DNA of 43,957 bases from Vicinamibacterales bacterium (GTDB lineage: Bacteria; Acidobacteriota; Vicinamibacteria; Vicinamibacterales; UBA8438): positions 1-43,957 of the forward strand of contig CALLXD010000055.1 of NCBI GenBank assembly GCA_937766455.1, written 5' to 3'. Made by a program: the position numbers and the translations under genes. Positions 1 to 9,870 of this stretch are shown one piece after another (position 1 is the first letter of the stretch; each line of letters opens with the position of its first letter). The notes under the pieces are model-generated. The model did not search any database and had not been told where the DNA came from. It saw only the letters and a list, made by a program, of their open reading frames with translations.

Positions 1-285
1 GTGCTTGAGCTGGGCGTAGGTCAGCACCCGACGGTCACCACGCTCGTTCAAGTAGACCAGGGCGGCGCGGCCACCCTCGCCGGCCGCGACATGGCGGTCG
101 ACGGCGTTGTAGGCGAGATTCGTGCGCGCGCCAACGAACCAGCGAAACGACGGCAGGTCTGGTTCAAAGACGCGGTCCCAGGTGCGAAACCACGGAATCT
201 GCTGAGCGGCGCGCGCCCAGAAGCCCTCCGGGTCGGCATGCCCCTCGTCAATCCAGCGTTGGACCGTTGGCGACGTCAAATTCAT
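1..285 (-). CDS. Acetyl-CoA synthetase family protein, N-terminal fragment
   Basis: This is the first 95 codons of an AMP-forming acyl/acetyl-CoA synthetase, reading leftward off the window. The ATG is at 285-283 with an AGGAGA ribosome site about 7 bases upstream. The translation has the signature of the N-terminal domain that caps this family: PWFRTWDRVFEPDLPSFRWF near residues 31-50, then the TNLAYNAVDRH block near 55-65, then the start of the adenylation fold (ALVYLNERGDRRVLTYAQL, about 75-93). The family activates acetate or a short acyl acid with ATP and CoA. The AMP-binding motifs and catalytic lysine lie outside the window, so substrate preference (acetate, propionate, acetoacetate) cannot be told. 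The plus-strand open frame over the same bases has no family features. On the minus strand, TATACT at 331-326 is a possible -10 element. Confidence 0.88.
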   Translation of the reverse strand, partial: MNLTSPTVQRWIDEGHADPEGFWARAAQQIPWFRTWDRVFEPDLPSFRWFVGARTNLAYNAVDRHVAAGEGGRAALVYLNERGDRRVLTYAQLKH

Positions 286-453
286 GAGCTCTCCTACGGG
301 TAGTGGTCAGCCGAACGTGACCGCGAGTATACGATGCGGGCGAAATCCAGTCGCCGCCAGGTCGGAGTGGCGACGCCCGGCTGTATCATCCGAGGACACG
401 CCCGACAGGCCGCCCAGCATGTGCTGCCAGCTCCGCGTGAGAGGACCGTGGTC

Positions 454-2403
454 ATGACATCGAGCGACACACGCGCGCGCGTCGACAACATCATCTTCAA
501 TGAGACGCTGAGGCGATTCACGCAAGATTCGCCGGTGTTGGGGGATGTCTGGCAGGAGTACATGGCCCTGGCGGTCGGTCACCACGGGGATGAGCGGGTG
601 GACTTGCTGCTGGAACCGCATCGCCGTAGTAGTCCCGAAGCGCTCTGCGAAGCGTTGAGGCGGCGCCTGTCGAGTGCGAGCGAAACAACGCGCCGCCAGC
701 GGCTGACGGAGCCGCCGAAGGACGGCGTGGGCCTGTCGTTCAACGACTCTCACGTCGTGGCGCGTCTGTCGCTGGGCGAATTGATCAGGACCGCGCTGCC
801 ACTGACCAAGTGGTGGCACCAGTATGTGTGGGAGCCGACCGCCAGTTCGGGCAAACGTCTGGATGTCGGAACCATTCGGTCGAAGGCGACCCGCCGCGGG
901 CTGGCCCAGAGGCTCGATGCCTCCGGTGTCAGACCCGAGAGGCGCGATGCCACCGGTGTGCGCGGCCAAGATGGTCCAGGCGAGAATCACGAGGCGGGGT
1001 ATGCCCGTCTGCTGTGGTTGGTGCGCGTCGTGGGCACGATCGCCTTCTACGGCGACGGTGGATCCGCCGGCAAGGTCCCGACGGGAGCACAGTTGGTCGA
1101 GTCTTTGTGGAAGACCGTGCGGGGGATGGACACCGGGACCGGGTCCAGCGGTAGATTCGAGATCGCCCGAACCCCTGGCGACGAGCACGACCTGTGGAGC
1201 GTCAGTCGGAACCGCGCCGTGCACGTATCGACGTGGAAAAGCGTGGTCAGCACCAAGGCCGACGCCGCGACCAGGCTGTTCGACCTGAGCTGTTCGAAAC
1301 TGACGTGGGCCGTCATCGACAGTGGGATCGACGCGACGCATCCCGCGTTCCGTCGGCGACAGGGCGAGAAGGCCGTGGCTCTGGACCGCGAGGCGATCGG
1401 ACGTTGTACTCGCGTCAAAAAGACGTACGACTTCAATCTCCTCCGGGAGTTGACCCAGGTCGAGATCGACGACGATGTCGACGGCCTGGCGCACTTGACG
1501 AGCGAGACCCGCGCTACCGTGCAGGAGCTGCGTCAGGGACTGCGGTCGGGGCGCATCATCGATTGGGGCGGACTGGAGTCGGCGCTGCAGCTCACGACGG
1601 GGGGCCGGCCGCCGATGAGCGAACACGGTACCCATGTCGCCGGCATTCTCGCTGGTGATTGGCGCGACGGCGACGACGAGGATGAGGCACCGCCAAAGGC
1701 GCGCCTCCATGGCATGTGTCCAGACCTCACGCTGTATGACCTCCGGGTGCTCGATGACGAGGGCTCCGGCAGCGAATTCTCGGTACTGGCCGCGCTGCAG
1801 TTCGTGCGCTACCTCAACTCCGGAAAGAACCAGCCGGTCATCGACGGAGTGAACGTCAGCATGTCGATTCGTCACGACGTGGCGAACTATGCCTGTGGTC
1901 GGACGCCCGTGTGCGATGAGTGTGAGCGCGTGGTGGCATCCGGTGTCGTCGTGGTGGCGGCCGCCGGCAACGCCGGGTATCGCACGGGAGAGGGCGGCGG
2001 CCAGTCTTACGAGGCCATCAGCATCACGGATCCCGGGAATGCGGAGGAAGTCATTACGGTTGGCGCCACCCATCGCAGCAAACCCCATACCTATGGGGTG
2101 TCGTACTTCTCAAGCCGTGGGCCGACCGGCGATGGCCGGCGCAAGCCTGACCTCGTGGCCCCTGGGGAGAAAATCATGGCGCCAGTGCCAAACGGGGGCG
2201 CGAAGGCGTTGGATGGCACCAGCATGGCAGCGCCCCACGTCAGCGGCGCCGCCGCGCTGCTGATGGCCGGGCATCCGGAATTGCGGGGCGAGCCAGCGCG
2301 AATCAAGCAGATCCTCTGTGAAGCTGCGACGGACCTGGGTCGGGAGCGGAACTTCCAGGGGCATGGCATGGTGGATATTCTGCGAGCGCTCCAGGCCGTG
2401 TAA
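454..2403 (+). CDS. S8 family (subtilisin-like) serine peptidase, cytosolic
   Basis: A subtilase of 649 residues from ATG 454, which has GAGG 9 bases upstream; an in-frame ATG at 334 would add 40 unconvincing residues. The catalytic set is complete: Asp289 in WAVIDSGIDATHPAF, His394 in EHGTHVAGILAGD, oxyanion Asn506 in AAAGNAGY and Ser590 in GTSMAAPHVSGAAALL. A domain of about 280 residues with no family I recognise precedes the protease, and there is no signal peptide or membrane segment, so it probably acts in the cytoplasm rather than as a secreted digestive enzyme. The insert between Asp and His (about 100 residues) is longer than usual. It lies 12 bases ahead of a metallo-beta-lactamase-fold gene, which suggests co-expression. 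Residues about 152-171 hold a 10-residue tandem duplication (LDASGVRPER / RDATGVRGQD). Peptidase identity is firm; substrate and role are unknown. Confidence 0.9.
   Translation: MTSSDTRARVDNIIFNETLRRFTQDSPVLGDVWQEYMALAVGHHGDERVDLLLEPHRRSSPEALCEALRRRLSSASETTRRQRLTEPPKDGVGLSFNDSHVVARLSLGELIRTALPLTKWWHQYVWEPTASSGKRLDVGTIRSKATRRGLAQRLDASGVRPERRDATGVRGQDGPGENHEAGYARLLWLVRVVGTIAFYGDGGSAGKVPTGAQLVESLWKTVRGMDTGTGSSGRFEIARTPGDEHDLWSVSRNRAVHVSTWKSVVSTKADAATRLFDLSCSKLTWAVIDSGIDATHPAFRRRQGEKAVALDREAIGRCTRVKKTYDFNLLRELTQVEIDDDVDGLAHLTSETRATVQELRQGLRSGRIIDWGGLESALQLTTGGRPPMSEHGTHVAGILAGDWRDGDDEDEAPPKARLHGMCPDLTLYDLRVLDDEGSGSEFSVLAALQFVRYLNSGKNQPVIDGVNVSMSIRHDVANYACGRTPVCDECERVVASGVVVVAAAGNAGYRTGEGGGQSYEAISITDPGNAEEVITVGATHRSKPHTYGVSYFSSRGPTGDGRRKPDLVAPGEKIMAPVPNGGAKALDGTSMAAPHVSGAAALLMAGHPELRGEPARIKQILCEAATDLGRERNFQGHGMVDILRALQAV
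908..959 (+). repeat. Two-copy imperfect tandem repeat inside the subtilase gene
   Basis: A 22-base unit at 908-929 recurs at 938-959 (period 30) with about three mismatches. Because the period is a multiple of three, it duplicates ten residues in frame within the N-terminal region of the peptidase. Confidence 0.6.
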
Positions 2404-2415
2404 GCGAGAGCGATC

Positions 2416-3590
2416 ATGATTTTTACATTGGAAGCGTTGAAGGCCGCCAACGGCGACTCCCTGATACTTCACTATGGAGAGCCTGCTCATCCGCGGTTCA
2501 TCCTGATTGACGGCGGCCCGACCAAAAGTGGGTATCGGGAGGTCATCCTCCCGCGCCTGACCGAGATTAAGGGGCGGTTCAGTCAGGACGTACCGCTGCC
2601 GCTGGAAATGATGATGGTCAGTCATATCGACGACGACCACATTGATGGCCTGCTTGCGTTGACCGCGGACATGCTGGACCGTGCGCAGGACGGCGACGAG
2701 GCACCGTTTGCCATCCGCACCCTCTGGTTCAACAGTTTCGATGACCTCCTGGACAACGACGACGAGGAGGTCTTCAGCGCGTTAACGGCGAAGGTCCGAG
2801 CCGCTGGGGTTGACGCGCCGTTACCGGGGTTCGCGCAGGCGGACCGGTATGGCGCCGCCGTGATTGCCAGCGTCGGTCAGGGCCGCCGGCTACGGGCCGA
2901 CGCCGCAGGTCTCGACATCCCGATCAACGCCCCGTTTCGGGGACTGGTGATGGTCACCGATGCGGCCGACCGTCGCGTGGACTACGGGGACGGGCTCCAG
3001 TTCACCATCGTGGCGCCGGACGAGAAACGAATTCGCGCGTTGCAGAAAAAGTGGACAGACGAGGTGCGCGCCAGTCTCAGCGAAGAGACGCTGGCCGAGG
3101 TGGCCTCCGCTGGGGGGCAGTCGTGACACCTCCGTCGCCAACTTGTCGAGCATCGTGGTGCTGGCGGAGGCGGCCGGCAAACGGATACTGCTCACCGGCG
3201 ATGCGCTGGATGTCGACATCGTCGACGGGCTTGCGTCCGCCGGTCTCCTGGACAACGGGACGTGTCATGTCGACGTGCTCAAGCTGCCTCACCACGGCAG
3301 CGACCGGAATGTATCCGCGGAGTTTTTTGCCGCGGTGACGGCCGATCACTACGTGGTGTCGGGCGATGGTCGTCATGGCAATCCGGAGATGCACACCCTC
3401 GAGCTTCTCGAAGCCTCACGTGGCGCGTCCGACCAGTATCAGGTCCACCTGACATACCGGGACGGCAAGGAACAACTGGGTGAGCGACTCGATGCCTTCC
3501 TCGACGGCAAGCCGGCCGGACGGTATCGTTTCCCGCGACAACGCAGCCCGGTCATTGAAGGTCGATCTGGCCACGGTGGTCGAGTACTAG
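2416..3590 (+). CDS. ComEC/Rec2-like metallo-beta-lactamase-fold hydrolase (two frame breaks)
   Basis: The gene starts at ATG 2416. The first frame stops at 3126, but the protein clearly continues in the next frame from about 3118 and in a third frame from 3534 to TAG 3588. Removing one G from the G6 run at 3112-3117 and one C from CCC at 3532-3534 gives a continuous protein of about 390 residues ending in LKVDLATVVEY. Metal-site motifs span the breaks: His70, Asp72, Asp74 and His75 in SHIDDDHIDG, then LLTGDALD, then KLPHHGSDRN, then SGDGRHGNPE. These are the pattern of the MBL domain found in ComEC and in free-standing relatives. No signal peptide or membrane helices are seen. It follows the subtilase by 12 bases and precedes the nrtR-like gene by 22. 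The function of such stand-alone proteins is uncertain. The breaks look like sequencing insertions, but a pseudogene is possible. Confidence 0.75.
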
Positions 3591-3612
3591 TCCGTTTTCC
3601 GGATTCAGCCAG

Positions 3613-4588
3613 ATGCCACGTGCCGTTACCGTCGGGCTCCATGCCGCCATCGTGGCGGTCACCGAGGAGCAGCCTCGGGTGCTGACCGTTCCCGCTCGGG
3701 AGCGTGAGGCGCGGACCGCGGCGTTGCCGTTCGGGCCGCTCGAACCACATCACCGGACTCTCGAACTTGGGTTGCGCGCCTGGGTGCGCGAGCAGACCGG
3801 GATGGACCTGGCGTACGTCGAGCAGCTCTACACGTTCGGGGATCGCGACCGCGCGCTGACCGCTCGCGGCGGCGGTCGGCTGATCTCAGTCGCGTACCTC
3901 GCGCTGGTCAGGGAGCGCCACGTCGAGGGGACACGGAGCGACGTGGCACGGTATCTATGGGCTCTTGCCCTGGGAGGATCGTCGCTCCGGTGAGCCAGCG
4001 GTACTGCGAGACCGTATTCGTCCGGCCCTGGACGCGTGGGTGGATGATGCTCCGGATGAGGTCGTGCGACACGAGCGCCGGGGACGGGTGGACATTACGT
4101 TCGGGTCTGGCGCGGCGGGGTGGGACAACGAGCGCGTGCTCGACCGGTACGAATTGCTCTACGAGGTCGGGTTGGTGAGGGAGTCCGAGCGCGACCGGGA
4201 TACCACCGCCCAGACCAGCGCGCCGGAACCGCTGCAGGCTCCGAGCGGGTCAGGGGCCGAGCTGGCACTGGACCATCGTCGGATTCTGGCCACCGCGCTT
4301 GGACGACTGCGGGGGAAGCTCAAGTATCGGCCGTTGGTGTTCGAGCTGGTACCGGAGACCTTCACGCTGCTCCAGCTGCAGCGGACGGTCGAGTCACTGG
4401 TGGGCGTGGGGCTCCACAAGCAGAATTTTCGCCGGCTGGTAGAGCGAGGCGCGCTGGTCGAAGGCACAGGGCGACTAGAACCTGACACCGGTGGGCGCCC
4501 GGCTGAGCTGTTCCGGTTCCGCCGCGAGGTGATGCACGAACGGCCGGCTCCAGGTGTCGGGCTCCCCGCGTTACCACCTACGCGTTAG
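3613..4588 (+). CDS. nrtR: NrtR-type Nudix-related transcriptional regulator of NAD metabolism (one frame break)
   Basis: An N-terminal Nudix-like domain (3613 to about 3963) is followed in the next frame by the rest of the protein (about 3965-4588). Deleting one base within 3961-3966 joins them into about 324 residues, passing through LPWEDRRSGEPAVL. The Nudix box is degenerate (GLRAWVREQTGM instead of REUxEExGU), which fits a ligand-sensing rather than hydrolytic domain. RLISVAYLALV and the C-terminal winged-helix region (LKYRPLVFELVPETFTLLQL, HKQNFRRLVERGALVEGTG, GGRPAELFRF) are typical of NrtR. NrtR proteins repress NAD synthesis or salvage genes and are released by ADP-ribose or related metabolites. 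Its position just upstream of nadA-nadB-nadC supports the call strongly. Whether the frame break is real cannot be decided here. Confidence 0.82.
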
Positions 4589-4618
4589 CTCCTGTTATCG
4601 GAGGTCTCGACCGGGGGG

Positions 4619-4647
4619 TTGACTGTTATGCTCATAGTTAGTATATT
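4619..4647 (+). promoter_or_regulatory. Sigma70-type promoter of the nadABC operon
   Basis: TTGACT at 4619-4624 and TATATT at 4642-4647 are separated by exactly 17 bases, close to consensus. The AT-rich stretch 4619-4655 stands out from the GC-rich surroundings, and the predicted start of transcription lies near 4654. An NrtR operator would be expected to overlap this segment, but I could not define a convincing palindrome. Confidence 0.65.
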
Positions 4648-4699
4648 GTAAGCAATGGCACTGAGGTTTCCGTGACCGAACGCCTTGATAAAACTCAAT

Positions 4700-5751
<1,052 letters not shown>

Positions 5752-5755
<4 letters not shown>

Positions 5756-7353
5756 CATCACTGGCGCGGACCCCAAGCCGTCAGGCCGGTCAGGTTGAGG
5801 CCGTTCACACCCATGACGTGCTGGTGATCGGAAGTGGTGTCGGAGGGCTGACGGTCGCCATCGAGACGCCGGATCTGCAGGTCGGGCTGCTGACCAAGAC
5901 CCGGCTGGGCCAGGGCGGGTCCAGCCCCATGGCGCAAGGTGGGGTGGCGGCTGCGATCGGGGCCGGTGACTCACCGGCCGCGCATGCCGACGATACCGTG
6001 GCCGCCTCGGACGGGCTGACCCAACCTGAGAGTGTCCGGATTCTCACAGAGGAAGGGCCCGCCCGTATCGCGGCGCTGCTTGCGCTTGGCACACGGTTCG
6101 ACCGTCGCGCAGATGGTCAGTTGGCCCTCGGACGTGAGGCCGCGCACGGCCACGCACGGATCCTGCACGCGAACGGCGACGCCACCGGGGCCGAGGTGGT
6201 GCGCGCGCTGCGCGACGCGGTGCAATCCTCGCCCAGCGTCGAGGTCTTCGAGCACGCGTTCGCGCGTGAGCTGGTGATCGAACAGGGCCGCGTGGTGGGC
6301 GCGCTTGCGCGCCATGCCGACGGCTCGGATACGGCTGATGGGGATGGCGGGCACCTCGTGCTGCACCTGGCCCGCGCCGTGGTCCTGGCCACCGGCGGTA
6401 TCGGTCACGTCTACGCGCACACGACCAACCCGGCCGAAAGCACGGGGGACGGTCTGGCCATGGCGGCCCGAGCCGGGGCGCGTCTCGCGGATCTGGAGTT
6501 CGTGCAGTTTCACCCGACGGCCCTCGATGTCGGGGTCGACCCGATGCCGCTCCTGACAGAGGCCCTTCGGGGAGCCGGTGCCACGCTCGTGGACGAGGAC
6601 GGGCGTCGCTTCATGTCAGATTTTCACGCGGCCGGAGAGCTCGCTCCGCGTGATGTCGTGGCTCGGGCGTTATGGGAGATGCGGCGGCAGGACCGGACGA
6701 CCCTGCTCGATGCCCGCACGGTCATTGGGGACCGCGAGACCGTGGCGTTCCCCACGGCGCTGCGGCATTGCCTGGCGCATGGCTTCGACCCGAGGCAGGT
6801 GCCGGTCCCGGTATCCCCGGCCGCGCACTATCACATGGGTGGGGTTGCGGTGGACACCGACGGACGTACGAGTCTGCCAGGCCTGTGGGCCTGTGGCGAA
6901 GTCGCCTGCGGGGGCGTTCACGGTGCCAACCGGCTCGCGAGCAACTCGCTGCTCGAGGGGCTGGTGTTCGGGGCGCGCGTCGGGCGCGACCTGGCGAGCG
7001 CCGTGCAAGACGTGCAGCCCGTCAAGGCACTGGTAGGACCGGTGCACGTGGCGCCCGGCGAGACGCCTGACCCCGTGGTGCGCCAGGAAGTTCGTGCGGC
7101 CACTCGCGCCCTCATGTGGCGCGATGTCGGACTGGTCCGCTCGAAGGAGAGTCTGCAACGAGCCATCACAGCACTCGCGCCGCTGACCGAGCGACTCGGC
7201 GCCGGATCATCTGAGTCTCACAACCTTCTCACCGTCGCCGGCGTGGTCGCCAACGCAGCGCTTGCCAGACGCGACAGTCGGGGCGCGCATTTTCGTACCG
7301 ACGGCCTCGGCACCCCCGGCTCCCGCCACGAGATGTCGGGTCGTCCTCACTAA
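5752..7353 (+). CDS. nadB: L-aspartate oxidase NadB
   Basis: A flavoprotein of 533 residues that oxidises L-aspartate to iminoaspartate, which NadA uses directly. The FAD-binding Rossmann motif [17 protein letters not shown] is near residues 22-40. It is followed by the [13 protein letters not shown] block, [29 protein letters not shown], the [20 protein letters not shown] region and [17 protein letters not shown]. The last holds the arginine that in characterised NadB binds the substrate carboxylate. These motifs separate it from the related succinate dehydrogenase flavoproteins, as does the nad operon context. It begins with GTG overlapping the nadA stop by four bases, and nadC begins nine bases after its stop. 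Confidence 0.95.
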
Positions 7354-7362
7354 CGAATCTCC

Positions 7363-8247
7363 ATGGCCACTACTGACACGGACCCCCGACTCCCGATCGC
7401 CCCATTGAGCACGATCCAATACGAGGCGCTGGTTCGGCAGGAACTGGCCACCGATCTGGGGTCGGCTGGCGACATCACCACCAACGCCATCGTCGGAGCT
7501 GACGCCACGGCCCACGCACGGATCGTGGCTCGTCAGGACGGTCGGGTTTGCGGGCTCGGGCCAGCGCTGTGCGCCTTCTTCCTGTTGGGGCCGGTGCGTC
7601 AGAAACCGGTCGTGAGTGATGGTGCAGATGTGAAAGCCGGCGCCACTCTCGTCGAACTGCAGGGGTCGGCCCGGGTGCTGCTGTCGGCGGAACGGACCGC
7701 GCTCAACCTGCTGGGACACCTCTCGGGGGTCGCCACGCTCACCCGAGCCGTGGTCGACACCGTGGCTGAGGTTGGACAGGCCCGTGTGGTCTGTACGCGG
7801 AAGACCACGCCCGGCCTCCGTGCCCTCGAGAAGTATGCCGTCCGAGTCGGCGGGGCCTCGAATCACCGGTTTGGTCTGCACGACGCCGTCCTCATCAAAG
7901 ACAACCACCGTGAGATTGCAGGCGGTGTGCGACCGGCGGTCGAGGCGGCTCGCGCGACGCTGGGACATCTGGTGGCATTGGAGGTTGAGGTGGATACGCT
8001 TGAGCAGCTCGACGAGGCACTCGCGGCGGGCGCTGACGTGGTGCTGCTCGACAACATGCCAGTCGCGGATCTGACCCGGGCCGTCGGTATGGCACGGGGC
8101 CGGGCCACGACCGAGGCGTCTGGCGGCATCACGCCGGAGACGATTCGTGAGGTCGCGGCCACCGGTATCGACGTCATCTCAATCGGGTGGATTACCCATA
8201 GCGCGCCCGCGCTGGATGTTGCACTGGATCTCTCAGTCTCGGCCTAG
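7363..8247 (+). CDS. nadC: Nicotinate-nucleotide pyrophosphorylase (carboxylating) NadC
   Basis: NadC converts quinolinate and PRPP to nicotinate mononucleotide with release of CO2, completing the de novo branch begun by NadB and NadA. The 294-residue protein carries the expected blocks: DLGSAGDITTNAIV near the N terminus, RTALNLLGHLSGVATLT, the phosphoribosyl and quinolinate site CTRKTTPGLRALEKYAVRVG, HDAVLIKDNH, the LEVEVDTLEQLDEALAAGAD barrel strand, LLDNM and TEASGGITPETI. Length and motif order are normal. It is the last gene of the nadABC unit. No nadD or nadE is nearby. Confidence 0.95.
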   Translation: MATTDTDPRLPIAPLSTIQYEALVRQELATDLGSAGDITTNAIVGADATAHARIVARQDGRVCGLGPALCAFFLLGPVRQKPVVSDGADVKAGATLVELQGSARVLLSAERTALNLLGHLSGVATLTRAVVDTVAEVGQARVVCTRKTTPGLRALEKYAVRVGGASNHRFGLHDAVLIKDNHREIAGGVRPAVEAARATLGHLVALEVEVDTLEQLDEALAAGADVVLLDNMPVADLTRAVGMARGRATTEASGGITPETIREVAATGIDVISIGWITHSAPALDVALDLSVSA

Positions 8248-8381
8248 CGACCGCATTCCGTGGCTCCGTGGCCCCGTGTCTCAAGGGCGTGGGCACCATC
8301 TTGGTCGCCAGCGTTGCCGCCTGGCTGACGGGCATATACTGAGCCCATTCCTGGCCGGCCTTGCTCGGACAGGAGGACAGC

Positions 8382-9086
8382 ATGATCCGCCTATGTTTCG
8401 CCCGTCTGTCGACCCGTCGCGCACTGCATTCCAGAGTGCTCGGTTCGGTGTGCGTGCTCGTCTATCTGGGCATGGCTGGCGCGGGCACGTCGGTCTCGGC
8501 GTTTTCTGTCCAGCCGGCGTCGCTCGACAAACGTCTTGACAGCTACGTTGGGCGCTACGAGCTGACCCCCAGCTTTCACCTGAATGTCACTCGCGAGGGC
8601 CGAGCGATCTATCTGCAGGCGACCGGGCAACCTCGCGCCCTGCTCACCCCGCGGAGCCTGCACGAGTTCGTGCTGGTGGGCAGTAGCCTGCGTGTGATGT
8701 TCAACGTGCGTGCCGACACCGGCGAAGTGCTGGACCTGGTGTTCGAGCAGGGAGGACTTGGCCGCAGGGCGGTCAAGCTGGATTCCGCGGCGGCTGCGCC
8801 TGGCCGGTCGAGCGTCGAACTGCCGCCCGACGTGTTGAGTGCCTATGTGGGGACCTACGAGGAGCAGCCCGGCTTCGGCATCGTCGTCACGCCGACAGAG
8901 GGTGGGTTGCTGGCCCAGATGACAGAGATGCCCACATCGCCACTCGTTCCCGAATCGCGCACCGAATTTTTCTACCGCGACATCCGGGCACGGATTACCT
9001 TTCGCGTGGACCGGACCGGCGCCGCCACCGGACTCGTCCTGCACCAAGGTGGTAGTGACATCGAAATGCGGCGGGTGGCAAACTGA
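8382..9086 (+). CDS. Secreted protein with two DUF3471-like repeats
   Basis: ATG 8382 sits five bases after AGGAGG at 8371-8376, a strong ribosome site. The 234-residue product begins with a long arginine-rich signal peptide (hydrophobic SVCVLVYLGMAGAGTSVSAF, about residues 20-40). Two similar halves follow, each opening with a Y-x-G-x-Y-E motif: SYVGRYELTPSFHLNVTREG (about 52-71) and AYVGTYEEQPGFGIVVTPTE (about 158-177). Each half ends in a beta strand with VLDLVFEQGG or GLVLHQGG. This resembles DUF3471, the small C-terminal beta domain attached to many serine beta-lactamase-like esterases, here duplicated and without any catalytic domain. It may bind a ligand or peptidoglycan-like substrate in the periplasm, but no function can be assigned. 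Confidence 0.8.
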   Translation: MIRLCFARLSTRRALHSRVLGSVCVLVYLGMAGAGTSVSAFSVQPASLDKRLDSYVGRYELTPSFHLNVTREGRAIYLQATGQPRALLTPRSLHEFVLVGSSLRVMFNVRADTGEVLDLVFEQGGLGRRAVKLDSAAAAPGRSSVELPPDVLSAYVGTYEEQPGFGIVVTPTEGGLLAQMTEMPTSPLVPESRTEFFYRDIRARITFRVDRTGAATGLVLHQGGSDIEMRRVAN

Positions 9087-9161
9087 CCCGCCCGTCGCCC
9101 TGACGAGGCCCACTTCGCCGCGAACGGCCTCAGGTACTTCACTCGCAACAGGAGCTACAAC

Positions 9162-9815
9162 ATGCAGCTGATCTTCGAACAGATCCGTGTCGGTGGCGAC
9201 CGCAACTTTGCCTATCTTTTCGGTGATCGCGACGCCGGTCAGGCCGTGCTGATTGATCCGTCGTACTCCCCACAAGTGGTGGTCGAGCGGGCGACCGCAC
9301 AGGGGTTGACGGTCACGCACATCATCAACACCCATGGCCACTCGGACCACACGGAAGGCAACGCGACGGCGGTCGACCTGACCGGCGCACCGATCGCCGC
9401 CCATCCCGGGGCGCCGGACGCGCCCGGCGTGGTGCTGGCCGATGGCCAGGAATTGGCGGTCGGGGCGTTGGCGCTGCGTTGCCTCCACACGCCAGGTCAT
9501 TGCGATGACCATGTGGTGTTGTACGAAGCCGCGAACCAGTTGCTGGTGACCGGCGATCTGATCTTCATCGGCAAGGTGGGCGGCGCGAAGACCGACGACG
9601 ACGCGCGCACCGAGTGGGCCAGCTTGCAGCGGGTGCTCGATACCGTGCCGGACGAGGCCACGGTTTGGCCTGGCCATGACTATGGGGCGCGGCCGAGCTC
9701 CACGATTGGTCTCGAGCGGCGAACGAACCCGTTCCTGCTCTGCGCCGATATCGACGCGTTCCTGCGCTTGCGGACCGAGTGGCCTGGCTACAAGAAGCGA
9801 CTGGGGTTGAAGTAG
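9162..9815 (+). CDS. MBL-fold hydrolase, glyoxalase II-like
   Basis: A 217-residue cytosolic metallo-beta-lactamase-fold enzyme. The metal motif THGHSDH is at residues 57-63. The other ligands are in HTPGHCDDHVV, VTGDLIFIGKVG and WPGHDYG, the arrangement of hydroxyacylglutathione hydrolases and persulfide dioxygenases. The short length and the conserved region TNPFLLC near the C terminus fit stand-alone glyoxalase-II-like hydrolases. The substrate could be a thioester of glutathione or another thiol, or a persulfide; the sequence alone does not decide. The start is clear, with AGGAG shortly upstream (CAACAGGAGCTACAACATG). It faces the next gene tail to tail. Confidence 0.88.
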   Translation: MQLIFEQIRVGGDRNFAYLFGDRDAGQAVLIDPSYSPQVVVERATAQGLTVTHIINTHGHSDHTEGNATAVDLTGAPIAAHPGAPDAPGVVLADGQELAVGALALRCLHTPGHCDDHVVLYEAANQLLVTGDLIFIGKVGGAKTDDDARTEWASLQRVLDTVPDEATVWPGHDYGARPSSTIGLERRTNPFLLCADIDAFLRLRTEWPGYKKRLGLK

Positions 9816-9822
9816 TGCGCCT

Positions 9823-9846
9823 CGCCGTCCCGGTCGACGGGCGGCG
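9823..9846. terminator. Hairpin between convergent genes
   Basis: CGCCGTCC at 9823-9830 pairs with GGGCGGCG at 9839-9846 (eight pairs, one G-U) around an eight-base loop. It sits in the 55-base gap between two convergent stop codons, a natural place for a bidirectional terminator. There is no T run, so it is only a candidate. Confidence 0.35.
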
Positions 9847-9870
9847 CGACGGCGGAGGTCGGCGGGCACC

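Noticed and set aside
1..303. Plus-strand open frame of 100 codons at the left edge
   Set aside because: The minus strand over the same bases encodes a clear acetyl-CoA synthetase N terminus with a good ribosome site.
307..2088. Long minus-strand open frame over the subtilase
   Set aside because: Shadow of the real gene caused by GC-biased third positions; no domain and arginine/glycine-rich composition.
3112..3117. Programmed frameshift at the G6 run of the MBL gene
   Set aside because: A second break follows at 3532-3534 and similar one-base insertions occur in unrelated genes, so sequencing error is simpler.
4619..4660. A defined NrtR palindrome upstream of nadA
   Set aside because: The AT-rich segment is suggestive, but I could not find a symmetrical site with convincing matches, so only the promoter is annotated.
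8391..9869. 492-codon minus-strand open frame over the DUF3471 and glyoxalase-II-like genes
   Set aside because: It spans two convincing plus-strand genes and their intergenic gap; no recognisable protein features.
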